A DNA stretch of 64,000 nucleotides from Anaeromicrobium sediminis (GTDB lineage Bacteria > Bacillota > Clostridia > Peptostreptococcales > Thermotaleaceae), in the NCBI RefSeq assembly GCF_002270055.1, contig NZ_NIBG01000001.1, forward strand, positions 124,001 through 188,000. Reading direction: 5' to 3'. Numbering within the stretch: position 1 is the stretch's first letter; the number at the start of each line of letters is the position of its first letter. The notes beneath the pieces were generated by a model. It made no database searches and had not been told where the DNA came from. It was given only the letters and a program-made list of their open reading frames with translations. The position numbers and the translations under genes are program-made. Shown here in pieces: positions 8,913-17,512 of the stretch.

Positions 8913-9899
8913 ATGCAAAAAATGGAATTAATGATTGATGAATTTATGATTTATTGTGAGTCAAAAAATTTATCTAGGAAAACTATGGCAAGTTATGAGC
9001 AAACTTTGAGATTATTTTCTAAATATTTAATAGAAGAAAAAAATATCATAGATGTAAAAAAAGTTACTGAAAAAATACTAAGAGAATATATTAATTATCT
9101 CAAAGAGAGAGGTAAATATACTGTAGTTTCAAACAAACATACTGTTTTACAAAATAAACCTAACAATCGAACAGACTATTCGAAAAAAGTTTCTATTACT
9201 ACAGTTAATAATTATATTAGAAATATTAAAGTATTTTTTAATTTTTTAAAAGAGCAAACATATATCAAGAAAGATATAGTTAAAAATATAAAAGCATTAA
9301 GGAATGAAAGAAAGCCTAAAGAATATGTCTCTGATGAGCAATTTTCAAATATGCTAAGACATATTGATACAACAAAGTTCCATGAGTACAGAGATTATGT
9401 AATTATTAATCTACTATTAGATACAGGAATGAGAATAGGAGAGTGTCTAAATATAAAAAATAAAGATCTTGATATTAACCATAGAAGTATATATTTACCT
9501 GCAGAAAATACTAAATATAATAAAGGACGATATGTGTACTATAGTCAAATTATGCAGAGAGATCTCAGAAGGTGGTTACAATATAAAGATAGATATGTAA
9601 ATTCAGAATATTTATTTTGCACAAAAAAAAGCACTCCACTCTTGGTCCGAACCTTTGAGAAAAAAATAAAAGATTACGGTAATAGAGTTGGAATAAACAT
9701 TCATCCACATCAAATTAGAAATAATTTTGCGAAAAGATTCCTGATGGCAGGTGGAAATATATATACATTATCAAAAATTCTAGGTCATAGTAGTGTAAAG
9801 GTTACGGAAAAAGCATATTTAGACCTCACAGATGCAGATATTAGAAAAAACTATCAGCAATTTAGTCCTCTAGTAACCATGAGAGGGGGTAGAAAGTAA
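8913..9899 (+). CDS. Tyrosine recombinase (integrase of the spo0A-site element)
   Basis: A 328-residue Xer-like recombinase with an N-terminal SAM-like core-binding domain (residues 1-125) and a catalytic domain. The active-site set is visible: R174 in TGMRIGE, H266-x-x-R269 in HPHQIRNN, H292 in LGHSS and nucleophile Y302 in KAYLDL. It lies 134 bp from the left attachment repeat, the usual position of an integrase, so it is the likely enzyme that uses the spo0A end as target. The next gene overlaps by one base. A broken relative lies in the same position beyond the right repeat (49217), and fragments of relatives are found at 40686 and 59517. Confidence 0.93.
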   Translation: MQKMELMIDEFMIYCESKNLSRKTMASYEQTLRLFSKYLIEEKNIIDVKKVTEKILREYINYLKERGKYTVVSNKHTVLQNKPNNRTDYSKKVSITTVNNYIRNIKVFFNFLKEQTYIKKDIVKNIKALRNERKPKEYVSDEQFSNMLRHIDTTKFHEYRDYVIINLLLDTGMRIGECLNIKNKDLDINHRSIYLPAENTKYNKGRYVYYSQIMQRDLRRWLQYKDRYVNSEYLFCTKKSTPLLVRTFEKKIKDYGNRVGINIHPHQIRNNFAKRFLMAGGNIYTLSKILGHSSVKVTEKAYLDLTDADIRKNYQQFSPLVTMRGGRK

Positions 9900-10543
9900 T
9901 GTATGCATCTATAGATCATCAGATCTTAAATAGACTCCACGGTCTTGAAATTTCTACCTACATGACTATTAAAAAGTTTGCTAATTTCACTACCATGAAA
10001 GCCCAAGTAGGAATTAGAAGAATTTCCGAGGAGATGGGTGTATCCAAGAACACTGTACTCAAATATATTAATAGATTAATAGATAAGAAGGTGCTTATTA
10101 AGCACACTTCTTACAATCCTACTAAGAAGGAATATGATACTAATACATATATTTTTGTGGGGGTGGTTCAAAAAGAAAAAAAGAGTAGTGCAAAGAGTGA
10201 AACAAAAACAAAAAAGAATGAAATGATTGTTTTGGATATAAGAAAAGAATTGGAAGAGCTATATAACAAAGATATAGTAAATAAGGCTCTAGTAGCCTTG
10301 AGGAAGGCTTTAGACAACAATAATACTATAATAGACATCAAAGCATATTTAAGCAAAATTTGCTCAAATATTAAGCTACAAATAGACTTATGTAAAACTA
10401 GAGAGAAGAAAAAAGAATCACAAAAAAGTAAAAAGTCTGTTACGCCACATAACAGACCTTTTAATAAGTTTCATAACTTTAAACAACGTACAGATTCTAT
10501 GTCCAGTGAAGAACTAGAAAAATTAGTACGTAAAAAACGATAA
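9899..10543 (+). CDS. Helix-turn-helix protein, replication-organizer-like
   Basis: A 214-residue basic protein. Residues 15-75 form a winged helix with GIRRISEEMGVSKNTVLKYI as helix-turn-helix, followed by a lysine-rich linker, a helical middle domain (120-165) and a very basic tail ending VRKKR. This architecture resembles helix-turn-helix proteins that open replication or recombination modules of integrative elements. The ATG overlaps the integrase stop (TAATG), so the two are translationally coupled; a role in controlling excision or in replication is an inference. No closer family is recognised. Confidence 0.7.
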   Translation: MYASIDHQILNRLHGLEISTYMTIKKFANFTTMKAQVGIRRISEEMGVSKNTVLKYINRLIDKKVLIKHTSYNPTKKEYDTNTYIFVGVVQKEKKSSAKSETKTKKNEMIVLDIRKELEELYNKDIVNKALVALRKALDNNNTIIDIKAYLSKICSNIKLQIDLCKTREKKKESQKSKKSVTPHNRPFNKFHNFKQRTDSMSSEELEKLVRKKR

Positions 10544-10643
10544 TTTAATTAAAACTTAATAAAAATATTTTCAGACATGTGTTCATTTTCAAAATAAATT
10601 GAATAGATGTCTAAAAGTATTTATTAAATTAATTCTATAGTAT

Positions 10644-10820
10644 CTATAATTCTTTGTAAACCCCTACCAAGCCAAATAGTAAAAACAAACTTACGATTAA
10701 AGTAAAAAAACTTATTCCCAGTATTATAATTACTAAATTAGACATATACACAACATTCATAATAATTAATCCTTTTCCTTTTTTGTTAGTATTAGCCAAA
10801 CCAATGTAATATATTCCCAC
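10644..10820 (-). CDS. Small membrane peptide
   Basis: A 58-residue frame with two hydrophobic stretches, residues 1-9 and 29-52, ending in KEL. The reading starts at GTG because a stop codon lies 15 nt upstream, and no strong ribosome site is seen, so this may be the surviving C-terminal end of a longer membrane protein. Nothing in it identifies a function. Confidence 0.4.
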   Translation of the reverse strand: MGIYYIGLANTNKKGKGLIIMNVVYMSNLVIIILGISFFTLIVSLFLLFGLVGVYKEL

Positions 10821-10892
10821 AGTATTTATTACTCAAAATTGCTATAATTAAGAAAAGATGGAATCATAGATTAAATATAAAGGGGAATACAC

Positions 10893-11045
10893 ATGGATCA
10901 AAAAAGAAAAAGAGAATATATAGTTAATAGAACTAAATATGAGGTTACATTTAACTATTAACCTACTGCAACAGAAGAAGATTTTTATAAAATATTAGAA
11001 ACTATAGTTTTTGATAAACTTAGAAAAGACATGATAATAGATTAG
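10893..11045 (+). pseudogene. TnpW-like small protein, interrupted
   Basis: Reading from the ATG gives MDQKRKREYIVNRTKYEVTF, two more codons, an in-frame TAA, then PTATEEDFYKILETIVFDKL and a short tail. Apart from the stop it is a normal 50-residue small basic-then-acidic protein of the kind called TnpW in transposon-associated clusters. A ribosome site AAAGGGG precedes the ATG. The 3' half, together with the following TTCTCATGCCCTTA terminator-like tail, is repeated at 52028-52150, which shows it belongs to a repeated mobile module. Confidence 0.6.
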
Positions 11046-11286
11046 TGTGTGTGATTTAATTCTCATGCCCTTATTTTTTTCTTTTTGGAGAAATTACATA
11101 CTATGTATTATTTAAATATACAACACCTTTATAGCTTCAATCATAAGAGTAAATTTATTAATAACAAACATATTGGCATTTGTAATTATTGGAATTATAA
11201 TATAAACTTAAGTGGATTCTAAATAAGAAAAATAAAGAGATAAAAAATCTTTTTTCAATTATATGAAATTAGATGATAAGGAGAGT

Positions 11287-12372
11287 ATGAGGATGATAAA
11301 TGCAGAAAGAGTCTTTAAATTTAAAAAAATCAAAAAATTAACCGCGGTTTTATGCATTGTATTAATATCAACATTTATAGTTGCAGGATGCGGCAATAAT
11401 AAAATTGAAAGCACAAAAGCAGTTTTAAAATCAAATGAGGTTGCCAAAACTATTACTTCAGATAAAGAACAAGTAAAAAGGGAAGAAGTATTGATAACAG
11501 AAGATTTACTTGAAGGAAATAAATTAATTGAAGTTGATGGTGGAAATCAATCAGGATATAGAGAGCCTAACGTTGTTGTAGATATAGGATATGGTGATAG
11601 AGAATATTATGCTTACACGAATGAATATGGTCAATTAGTTAAAGTGATAGCGAGGAAAATTACTTTACAAGATGAATCTACTGAACCTGTTCTATCAACT
11701 GGAAGATATTACAGAGACGAAGCTAAAGTTCCTGGGGTTGAAAGTACAACTTTAGACGAAGGTCATGTAATAGCTGATTCTCTTGGAGGAGTATCAAATG
11801 CATACAACATAACTCCTCAAAATAGTACCCTTAATAGACATGGAGATCAAGCATATATGGAAAAAGCCATTAGAGATGCAGATGGTTGTACAGATTTTTT
11901 TGCTGTAATAACTTACCCAAATACAAATACTCAGATACCAAGTCATTATAGTTACACATACACAATTAATGGAAATGTTGTACAAGACGAATTTGACAAT
12001 GTGAATCCAGATGAAGTCAATGCAAAATTAGAAACAAATATACCAACTGAGAGCCAAACAACTACGATGAGCAAAGAATTAATGATTACTGAGCTGGATA
12101 AAAAAGCTGAATATATTGTAATTACAAATTCAGGAGGTAAGTCAGTAGATCTTACAGGATGGAAGATTATATCAGTAAGAGGTAGTCAGTCGTTTACATT
12201 CCCGAAATTCACTTTAGATTCAAATTCATCTGTAAAGGTTGGCGACTCTGCAAAAAATTCAGATGTAGAATTCCATTGGCTTGATGGTGAAGGTAATTGG
12301 AACAATAGCAAAAGTGACCCAGCAGAACTTTATAATCCTAAAGGTAAACTTGTTGATAGATTCGATGATTAA
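11287..12372 (+). CDS. DNA/RNA non-specific endonuclease lipoprotein with lamin-tail domain
   Basis: A 361-residue exported nuclease. Residues 1-35 are a lipoprotein signal ending in the lipobox IVAGC. Residues 100-240 match the DNA/RNA non-specific endonuclease family, with the catalytic block DEGHVIADSLGG (usual form DRGH) and the metal-site asparagine in NITPQNSTLN. Residues 262-361 form a lamin-tail-like beta sandwich (ELMITELDKKAEYIVITNSG...LTGWKI). It should sit on the outer face of the membrane and degrade extracellular nucleic acid. The start is placed at the second in-frame ATG, eight codons in, because AAGGAG sits just before it. The RGH-to-EGH variant is a known family variation. 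Confidence 0.85.
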   Translation: MRMINAERVFKFKKIKKLTAVLCIVLISTFIVAGCGNNKIESTKAVLKSNEVAKTITSDKEQVKREEVLITEDLLEGNKLIEVDGGNQSGYREPNVVVDIGYGDREYYAYTNEYGQLVKVIARKITLQDESTEPVLSTGRYYRDEAKVPGVESTTLDEGHVIADSLGGVSNAYNITPQNSTLNRHGDQAYMEKAIRDADGCTDFFAVITYPNTNTQIPSHYSYTYTINGNVVQDEFDNVNPDEVNAKLETNIPTESQTTTMSKELMITELDKKAEYIVITNSGGKSVDLTGWKIISVRGSQSFTFPKFTLDSNSSVKVGDSAKNSDVEFHWLDGEGNWNNSKSDPAELYNPKGKLVDRFDD

Positions 12373-12501
12373 TAGATTAAGTGAAAAGAAAATCTGAACT
12401 TGTAATTCATAACACAATAATTAACACTGAACAAGGGGATAATTCTCTTGTTCTTTTTATGTTATAATATTTAATTATAAATATATTTAAGGGGTTATTA
12501 T

Positions 12502-12657
12502 ATGGACATAAAAAATATAATAGTACAAATTATAGAAGAATATGATAGCAAAGGACATATCACAAACAAAGATAATTTGACAACCGAAGAAAAAGAAATG
12601 ATTTTGAGAGATATTCAAAAGCATATAGATAAATATAACCAAAGAGAAAATAATTAA
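12502..12657 (+). CDS. Small hypothetical protein (51 aa)
   Basis: A short, charged and probably all-helical protein beginning MDIKNIIVQIIEEYDSKG, with an AAGGGG ribosome site seven bases before the ATG. No family is recognised. It is transcribed in the direction of the nuclease lipoprotein and ends before a bidirectional terminator. Confidence 0.5.
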   Translation: MDIKNIIVQIIEEYDSKGHITNKDNLTTEEKEMILRDIQKHIDKYNQRENN

Positions 12658-12778
12658 TTTGAGGTGAGGAATAGATTATGCAAAGAAACATATCTTTACC
12701 AAACTAATTAGTTGTAAAGTTCGTAATAACGACTATAGATATATTTCAGATAGGAGAAAATTAAAAATGGTTAATAAT

Positions 12779-12820
12779 AAAGTAAGCTGTACATAGGTGA
12801 GTACAGCTTACTTTCTTTTT
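12779..12820. terminator. Bidirectional terminator
   Basis: A perfect 14-bp stem (arms 12779-12792 and 12801-12814) with A-rich left and T-rich right flanks lies between converging genes and can serve both. Confidence 0.85.
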
Positions 12821-13443
12821 GGTAAATTAATATGAAAATTTTTCACTAAATCTACAAATGGTATTGGCTTAGATATACCAAACTCCTCAGAGATAATTTC
12901 CTCATATCTCTTACACAATGTTTTTCCGTCAATTAATTCAATTTGATATTCCTTTGGAAGCTTTTCTATGTATTCTAATGCATTTTTATTAAATGAACTT
13001 GTGGTAATTATTATTCCTTTGTGAACTCCATCACCAACCATAGCACCGACTAGTTTTTGCACAATTTCTCTACCAACATTAACAGCGCTGACGTTTTCTC
13101 CATTATAATTAAGTAATTCAGCTAATTCTTGGTACATAAACTTTTTGCATTCTACATATATTTTCTGACCGTTATTTTTACAAACTATATCTTTTCCACC
13201 ATCTGATGTTATAGATGTTACAAAAACTTCTTCATATCCTATTTTCCTTAAAAATAGAGCAGTCCATTCCTCAAATTCTCTTGCTGTAAGATTATATAAG
13301 TTTCTTCTGGAGTGAATTCCATATAAAAACTTTTTAATTTCGATATTTGCCAACTCTATTGATCTGAAATACTTATAAACTACATTTGTAATGTTTATTA
13401 TAACAACTCCAAAGATTATTGCCATTGCAACATTTATACTCAT
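12808..13443 (-). CDS. Mrr-like restriction endonuclease, membrane-anchored
   Basis: A 211-residue protein with a transmembrane segment at residues 5-24 and a PD-(D/E)XK nuclease fold after residue 50. The catalytic residues are visible as D85 in SDGGKDIV and E98-x-K100 in YVECKK, preceded by FEEWTALFLRKIGYEEV, the typical first helix of the Mrr catalytic family. GIIITTSSFNKNALEYIEKL and LIDGKTL complete the family pattern. Such proteins cut modified or foreign DNA; membrane anchoring suggests action near entry sites. A ribosome site AGGTGAT precedes the ATG. It faces the genes on either side. Confidence 0.85.
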   Translation of the reverse strand: MSINVAMAIIFGVVIINITNVVYKYFRSIELANIEIKKFLYGIHSRRNLYNLTAREFEEWTALFLRKIGYEEVFVTSITSDGGKDIVCKNNGQKIYVECKKFMYQELAELLNYNGENVSAVNVGREIVQKLVGAMVGDGVHKGIIITTSSFNKNALEYIEKLPKEYQIELIDGKTLCKRYEEIISEEFGISKPIPFVDLVKNFHINLPKRK

Positions 13444-13557
13444 AATATCACCTCATATGTATTCTATCCATATGCATTATGAGTTTATACAAAGTTGTTT
13501 TATATTAATGAATTTATTTTTATACAAACAAAAGGACAGCTAAATTTTGTAAAACAT

Positions 13558-13595
13558 CCCTATTTCCGGACTTCTATCTAGTCCGAACTTTGGGG
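13558..13595 (+). repeat. 38-nt hairpin repeat, copy 1
   Basis: Outer CCC/GGGG ends with an inner 6-bp stem (CGGACT/AGTCCG). An inverted, about 80% identical copy of the same length lies at 44843-44880. The rest of the gap between 13444 and 13793 shows nothing recognisable; frames there look random. Confidence 0.6.
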
Positions 13596-13793
13596 TTCAG
13601 TAAATTTTTACCTGTTCTATATTGGAAGTTCACTAAATATATAATGCAACTCTTGCAACCATCTATCCTAAAGAATAATAAAGCAAAAGGAGAAAGAATT
13701 ATTCATGTGAACATAAGAGCTTTAAATTTAATCTTTTATAGAAATGTAAAAATGCTTTTTCGTAAAACTGTGTAAAATATGAGAAAAAAATAG

Positions 13794-13822
13794 TTGACTA
13801 TTACATGTAGTTATGGTAATAT
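13794..13822 (+). promoter_or_regulatory. Sigma-A-type promoter of HTH regulator
   Basis: TTGACT, 17 bp, TAATAT, then a start region 32 bp ahead of the GTG of the regulator; AGGAGG follows. Close to consensus. Confidence 0.7.
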
Positions 13823-13853
13823 ATTCCTATAAAATGGTGTAGGAGGAATTAAA

Positions 13854-14537
13854 GTGAAGCTGGCAGAGCATATAGAATCAACAATTGAGAAAAAAGGAAT
13901 TAAAAAAACTTGGCTCACAGATGAAATGGGTGTTAATTATAAAACTTTTTATAATAGAATAAAAAATAATGCATTAACCGCGGAAGATTTGTTGAAATTA
14001 AGAAATATTATAGGAATTGACCTACATCAATTAGCGGATAGAATGAAGGGGGAATTCAAAGTGAGAAAATTAAAATTTACAGATAGTCAGAGAACAGAAA
14101 TGACAAATGCAGCTATTAGAATGTTAGGCGGATTTGATAATTTTATTGTGTATGATGAAGAGAAGAGTAGGATTAGATTTTGGGATAAAGAATTTGAATG
14201 TTTACCAGGATGGAGCAAAAATGAAACAATACCGGCAACTCATTATGAAATAAAAATGGGAAAAGATAACATCAGAGTGGCATTAATAGCTTTTGATGTA
14301 GTAAAGGAAGATAAAGATATTGAAAAAATGATGAATACAATTGAAGAAAATACAGATATTTTTGTTAAATACAAGAGTGGGAGAGGAGAAAAAAGTACTA
14401 CTCTCATTTCTGACAATTGGGATGCAGAAAAAGATCTCTTAGAAGCAGAGTCTATCGGAGAAGAAATAAAAAATAGAATTAAGAAATTCATAACAGATCA
14501 TAATGATGATGCGGTAAAGGTTTTTTCAGATAATTAA
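13854..14537 (+). CDS. HTH transcriptional regulator with unknown C-terminal domain
   Basis: A 227-residue protein. Residues 1-62 are a Cro/phage-repressor-like helix-turn-helix (KKTWLTDEMGVNYKTFYNRI) of the small-regulator type. Residues 70-227 form a separate mixed alpha/beta domain with FDNFIVYDEEKSRIRFWDKE that I do not recognise and that may sense a ligand or partner. The GTG start is fixed by AGGAGG seven bases ahead and by a good promoter upstream. A second small regulator follows, so this is probably the element's control region. Confidence 0.7.
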   Translation: MKLAEHIESTIEKKGIKKTWLTDEMGVNYKTFYNRIKNNALTAEDLLKLRNIIGIDLHQLADRMKGEFKVRKLKFTDSQRTEMTNAAIRMLGGFDNFIVYDEEKSRIRFWDKEFECLPGWSKNETIPATHYEIKMGKDNIRVALIAFDVVKEDKDIEKMMNTIEENTDIFVKYKSGRGEKSTTLISDNWDAEKDLLEAESIGEEIKNRIKKFITDHNDDAVKVFSDN

Positions 14538-14653
14538 CATCAGAATGATATAGAGTAAATAAAACTAATATTTGATTTAGAAGGATTAGAGGAATTACAA
14601 TATATGCGTCTAATACATAATATGTACGAAAGAAAAGAGTAAGAGGGGATATT

Positions 14654-14860
14654 ATGGGCGTAGGGAATAAATTAAAAGAAATCCGACTAAAGGAATATAT
14701 GCTAGATAATAAAAGTGAGTTTGCCAAGATACTAGATGTTAGTATTCAAACTTATACAAAATGGGAAAATGGAAATACAGTACCACCTATAGAGAGAGCA
14801 TTAAAGATAAGTGAAAAATTAAATAGAACAATTAACGACATATGGTACTTAGAAAAATAA
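14654..14860 (+). CDS. Xre-family transcriptional regulator
   Basis: A 68-residue single-domain helix-turn-helix protein; the motif lies in SEFAKILDVSIQTYTKWENG and NRTINDIWYLE closes the fold. GAGGGG precedes the ATG. Proteins of this size usually repress or activate integration and transfer genes. It lies next to the larger regulator and ahead of the FtsK-RepRLX pair. Confidence 0.85.
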   Translation: MGVGNKLKEIRLKEYMLDNKSEFAKILDVSIQTYTKWENGNTVPPIERALKISEKLNRTINDIWYLEK

Positions 14861-15158
14861 GTATCATTTTTTTATGCATACATTATCATGTCATGATAAA
14901 AAACTATATGGTACAGGCAATTTTTATCATATCACTTCATACAATAAACTATAAATTAGACTATCAGTTACCTTGTAAGCTACCCATAAGTACGCAACTT
15001 ACACTAATATGTGTATATTACTACGTTAGACCATATTTTCGACGTAGTATAGGAGGAACGACGAACGAATGTGGAGGAGTAACGAGTGACAGCCGAGGAC
15101 ACAACAATAGACCGCCCAGTCAACAGGATAGTAGATAGTCATGTGTGAGGTGAGTTGT
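14861..15158 (+). other. Noncoding region ahead of ftsK-like gene, possible origin
   Basis: No supported gene. It contains an 8-bp inverted repeat (TACTACGT at 15019-15026, ACGTAGTA at 15042-15049), a smaller one (TGTAAG/CTTACA, about 14975-15005), and from 15050 a purine- and GC-rich stretch quite unlike the surroundings. Its place directly before FtsK-like and RepRLX genes suggests an origin of transfer or rolling-circle replication, by analogy with Tn916-type elements. No nick site could be assigned. Confidence 0.35.
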
Positions 15159-16493
15159 ATGGGAAGAACCAAAAATATGTTTGATTTAATTCAAGGTACC
15201 ACAAATGAAAAGGATAAATTTAAAAATTCACTTTTGACAACTGGACTTAGTTCTATTTCCCTAGCTTTTCTATTTAAAGCCCTAGGAACTTTACCTTTGG
15301 GAGTTAACACGATACCCTATCAAATTGCCCTTATGATTGGTGGAGCAACAAGCATAGGAACACATTATTACCACACAGATAAGAAATGGGATACTTTATT
15401 CAATAACTGTAACTTGAAAAAAGGTGAAATGCTACCACAGCTCAGAGAGAAAAAGAAAACTAAGTATGGTTATTGTCTTAGATTTTCATTACCATTAGGT
15501 CTAAGTGAAAATGACTTCCAAAAGAATAAGAAAGCCATAGAACAGTATTTGGATAGAAGGGTTAACATCAAATACAAACATAAAAATATTATTATAGAAG
15601 TGATAGAAAAGGAACTGGAAAGTTTTGATTATGAGGTCGTTAAATGTGACGGCAATATTGAGTTTCCAGTAGGCTACAAATACAACAATAAAATTGTCAA
15701 AGTGGATTTAAGTTATGGTAGCCCTCATATGTTAATCGCTGGAGAGACAGGATCAGGAAAGAGTACAACATTAAGAGGTATACTTACAAATTTAATGCTT
15801 ACAAAGAATAGAAGTCAACTTAAATTACACCTCATAGACCTAAAAAATGGAGCAGAATTCAATATATTTAAAAATTGTAAATTAGTAGATAGTTTTAGTA
15901 GAAATAAGACACAATCATACAAGGTTCTAGAGAAAATGAGTGCCGAAGTATATCGGAGATATGATTTGTTTTTTCAGAATAATGTTGTTGATATTAAGGA
16001 ATATAATCAAAAATTCAAGAAAAAAAGGCTGGATTATCAAGTAATTATCATTGATGAATTTGCAGACTTATCAGGTGAAAAAGATAGTATAGAAATATTA
16101 ATTTCACTAGCACAAAAGGCAAGGGCGTGTGGCATTCATCTTATCGTAGCCACTCAAAGACCTTCGGCTACAATTATCACAGGAGATTTAAAAGCTAATA
16201 TTCCAGTCGTGTTAGGGCTAAAAACTATGAACGAAGTAAATTCACGTATCATAATAGATCACTCAGGATTGGAAAGTCTCAAGGGTAAAGGTCATGGAAT
16301 ACTTAGATATAATGGTCAAGAAATCGAATTACAATCTATGTATTTAGGTGCACAGAAGGCTAGAAATTTGATTAAGCATACTTACAGGAAAGAGAATAAG
16401 GGGATAGATAAAAACTTTGTTAGAACGGTAAATAAAAGGGATATAGGTGAAGTAGAAAGTTTTGAATTCTTTAGCCAACTAGGAGGTAAGTAA
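15159..16493 (+). CDS. FtsK/SpoIIIE-type DNA translocase (coupling-protein-like)
   Basis: A 444-residue ATPase with a short membrane region near residues 30-65 and a FtsK/SpoIIIE motor: Walker A GETGSGKS (about 194-201), Walker B IIIDEFADL (about 296) and the ATQRPSA sensor segment. Proteins of this size in Tn916-like elements (Orf21 type) move DNA during transfer or help replication. The start at the internal ATG is preferred because GTGAGGTGA precedes it and the residues before it look like non-coding translation. It ends two bases before the RepRLX gene, with which it forms an operon. Confidence 0.9.
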   Translation: MGRTKNMFDLIQGTTNEKDKFKNSLLTTGLSSISLAFLFKALGTLPLGVNTIPYQIALMIGGATSIGTHYYHTDKKWDTLFNNCNLKKGEMLPQLREKKKTKYGYCLRFSLPLGLSENDFQKNKKAIEQYLDRRVNIKYKHKNIIIEVIEKELESFDYEVVKCDGNIEFPVGYKYNNKIVKVDLSYGSPHMLIAGETGSGKSTTLRGILTNLMLTKNRSQLKLHLIDLKNGAEFNIFKNCKLVDSFSRNKTQSYKVLEKMSAEVYRRYDLFFQNNVVDIKEYNQKFKKKRLDYQVIIIDEFADLSGEKDSIEILISLAQKARACGIHLIVATQRPSATIITGDLKANIPVVLGLKTMNEVNSRIIIDHSGLESLKGKGHGILRYNGQEIELQSMYLGAQKARNLIKHTYRKENKGIDKNFVRTVNKRDIGEVESFEFFSQLGGK

Positions 16494-16494
16494 A

Positions 16495-17046
16495 ATGATT
16501 ACTAATAGAGATATAGAAGTAATTAATTTTATAGAAAAATTTAAATGTGCCAAAACATCTACTATAGCTAAATTATTTTACCCATCACTATTAGTAGCTC
16601 AAAAACGACTAAAAAAACTCTATGAATACAAAGAACTGCAACGATATAGGCATAATATAGCTAACGAATATGTGTATTACATTAAAAGACCCAAACAGAT
16701 GAAACACAGATTATTATTAACAGATTTCTATGCCGAATTATCCCAAATTGTAGAAATAAAAGCATTTGAAAATGAAGTTATACTAGGGAACATTAGACCA
16801 GATGGGCTTGTAGGATATGTAGTTAATAATAAGAAGTATATTGCCTGTGTAGAAGTTCAAATAAGCAATCAGAAGCTCAATATAGATAAATATAAGAAAT
16901 TTTACAATACAGAAGAATATAAGAAATATTTTCCTACTATCCCTTTAATTGTAGCAGTTACTAATAAGAGAATAGAAGAAGTCAATGAGTTCAAAATAAT
17001 ACAAGTGAGAGAAGATCTGAAAGAAATAGAAAGAGTAGTATTATAA
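16495..17046 (+). CDS. Replication-relaxation (RepRLX) family protein
   Basis: A 183-residue protein that begins with a winged helix (ITNRDIEVINFIEKFKCAKT...IAKLF) and continues into a nuclease-like core (NIRPDGLVGYVV...YIACVEVQIS), the pattern of the RepRLX family found next to FtsK-like proteins in integrative and conjugative elements. It may act in nicking or relaxing element DNA. AGGAGG precedes the ATG inside the end of the previous gene. The D...E-x-Q set in the core resembles a PD-(D/E)XK site, as expected for the family. Confidence 0.8.
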   Translation: MITNRDIEVINFIEKFKCAKTSTIAKLFYPSLLVAQKRLKKLYEYKELQRYRHNIANEYVYYIKRPKQMKHRLLLTDFYAELSQIVEIKAFENEVILGNIRPDGLVGYVVNNKKYIACVEVQISNQKLNIDKYKKFYNTEEYKKYFPTIPLIVAVTNKRIEEVNEFKIIQVREDLKEIERVVL

Positions 17047-17156
17047 ATATATGAGTGGTGATGTATTATGTTGAATGATTAGCAAAATAGGCTAATTTTA
17101 ATGGAGCTTATTGGGAAAGACAATGTGGATAAATATTTTAAAACTGTACAAATTAT

Positions 17157-17354
17157 TCACTCTTTCATATGTTGCATCATTCTTTCAAATGCAGGTCTTT
17201 CTAGTGTCTTTCCAGAGTAATAATAATCTTCATTTACAATATAATTCCACCCGCGTAATTTATATAAGGCTACTCCACGACTTATCTGATTTTCAGTAGA
17301 TTCTCCCTTGTCAGTAGCCTTAGATTTTCTAGCGTACACTGCTGCTGTTTCCAT
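17157..17354 (-). pseudogene. Truncated large serine recombinase, N-terminus only
   Basis: Only the first 65 residues remain, METAAVYARKSKATDKGEST and onward to ERPAFERMMQHMKE, the start of the resolvase catalytic domain with the nucleophile serine in RKS. The protein is normally about 500 residues, so this is a remnant of another mobile element, pointing away from the KAP gene. Confidence 0.8.
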
Positions 17355-17436
17355 CCTGTGTCTCCCTTCTTATAGTTTTAACTACAAACATGCGTTCGGT
17401 AATATTACACCATAATTTCACATATCTACAAACTAG

Positions 17437-17473
17437 AGACAAAATTCGACAGACAAAAGATTTCTGTTTGTCT
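17437..17473 (+). promoter_or_regulatory. Operator-like repeats with a 0A-box heptamer before KAP gene
   Basis: AGACAAA occurs at 17437 and 17451, and its inverse TTTGTCT at 17467-17473, forming an inverted repeat. Between them TTCGACA (17445-17451) reads as a 0A box on the minus strand. Seven-base boxes arise by chance, so Spo0A control is only a possibility. Confidence 0.3.
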
Positions 17474-17512
17474 AAAATAATAATATGTATAAATAGAAAG
17501 GGGTCTATAATA

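Noticed and set aside
13590-13775. Frame of 61 codons between the Mrr-like gene and the regulator
   Set aside because: No start signal and no protein-like pattern; it begins inside a hairpin repeat.
14842-15138. Frame of 98 codons before the FtsK-like gene
   Set aside because: Overlaps the end of the Xre gene and runs through inverted repeats of a probable origin; no ribosome site.
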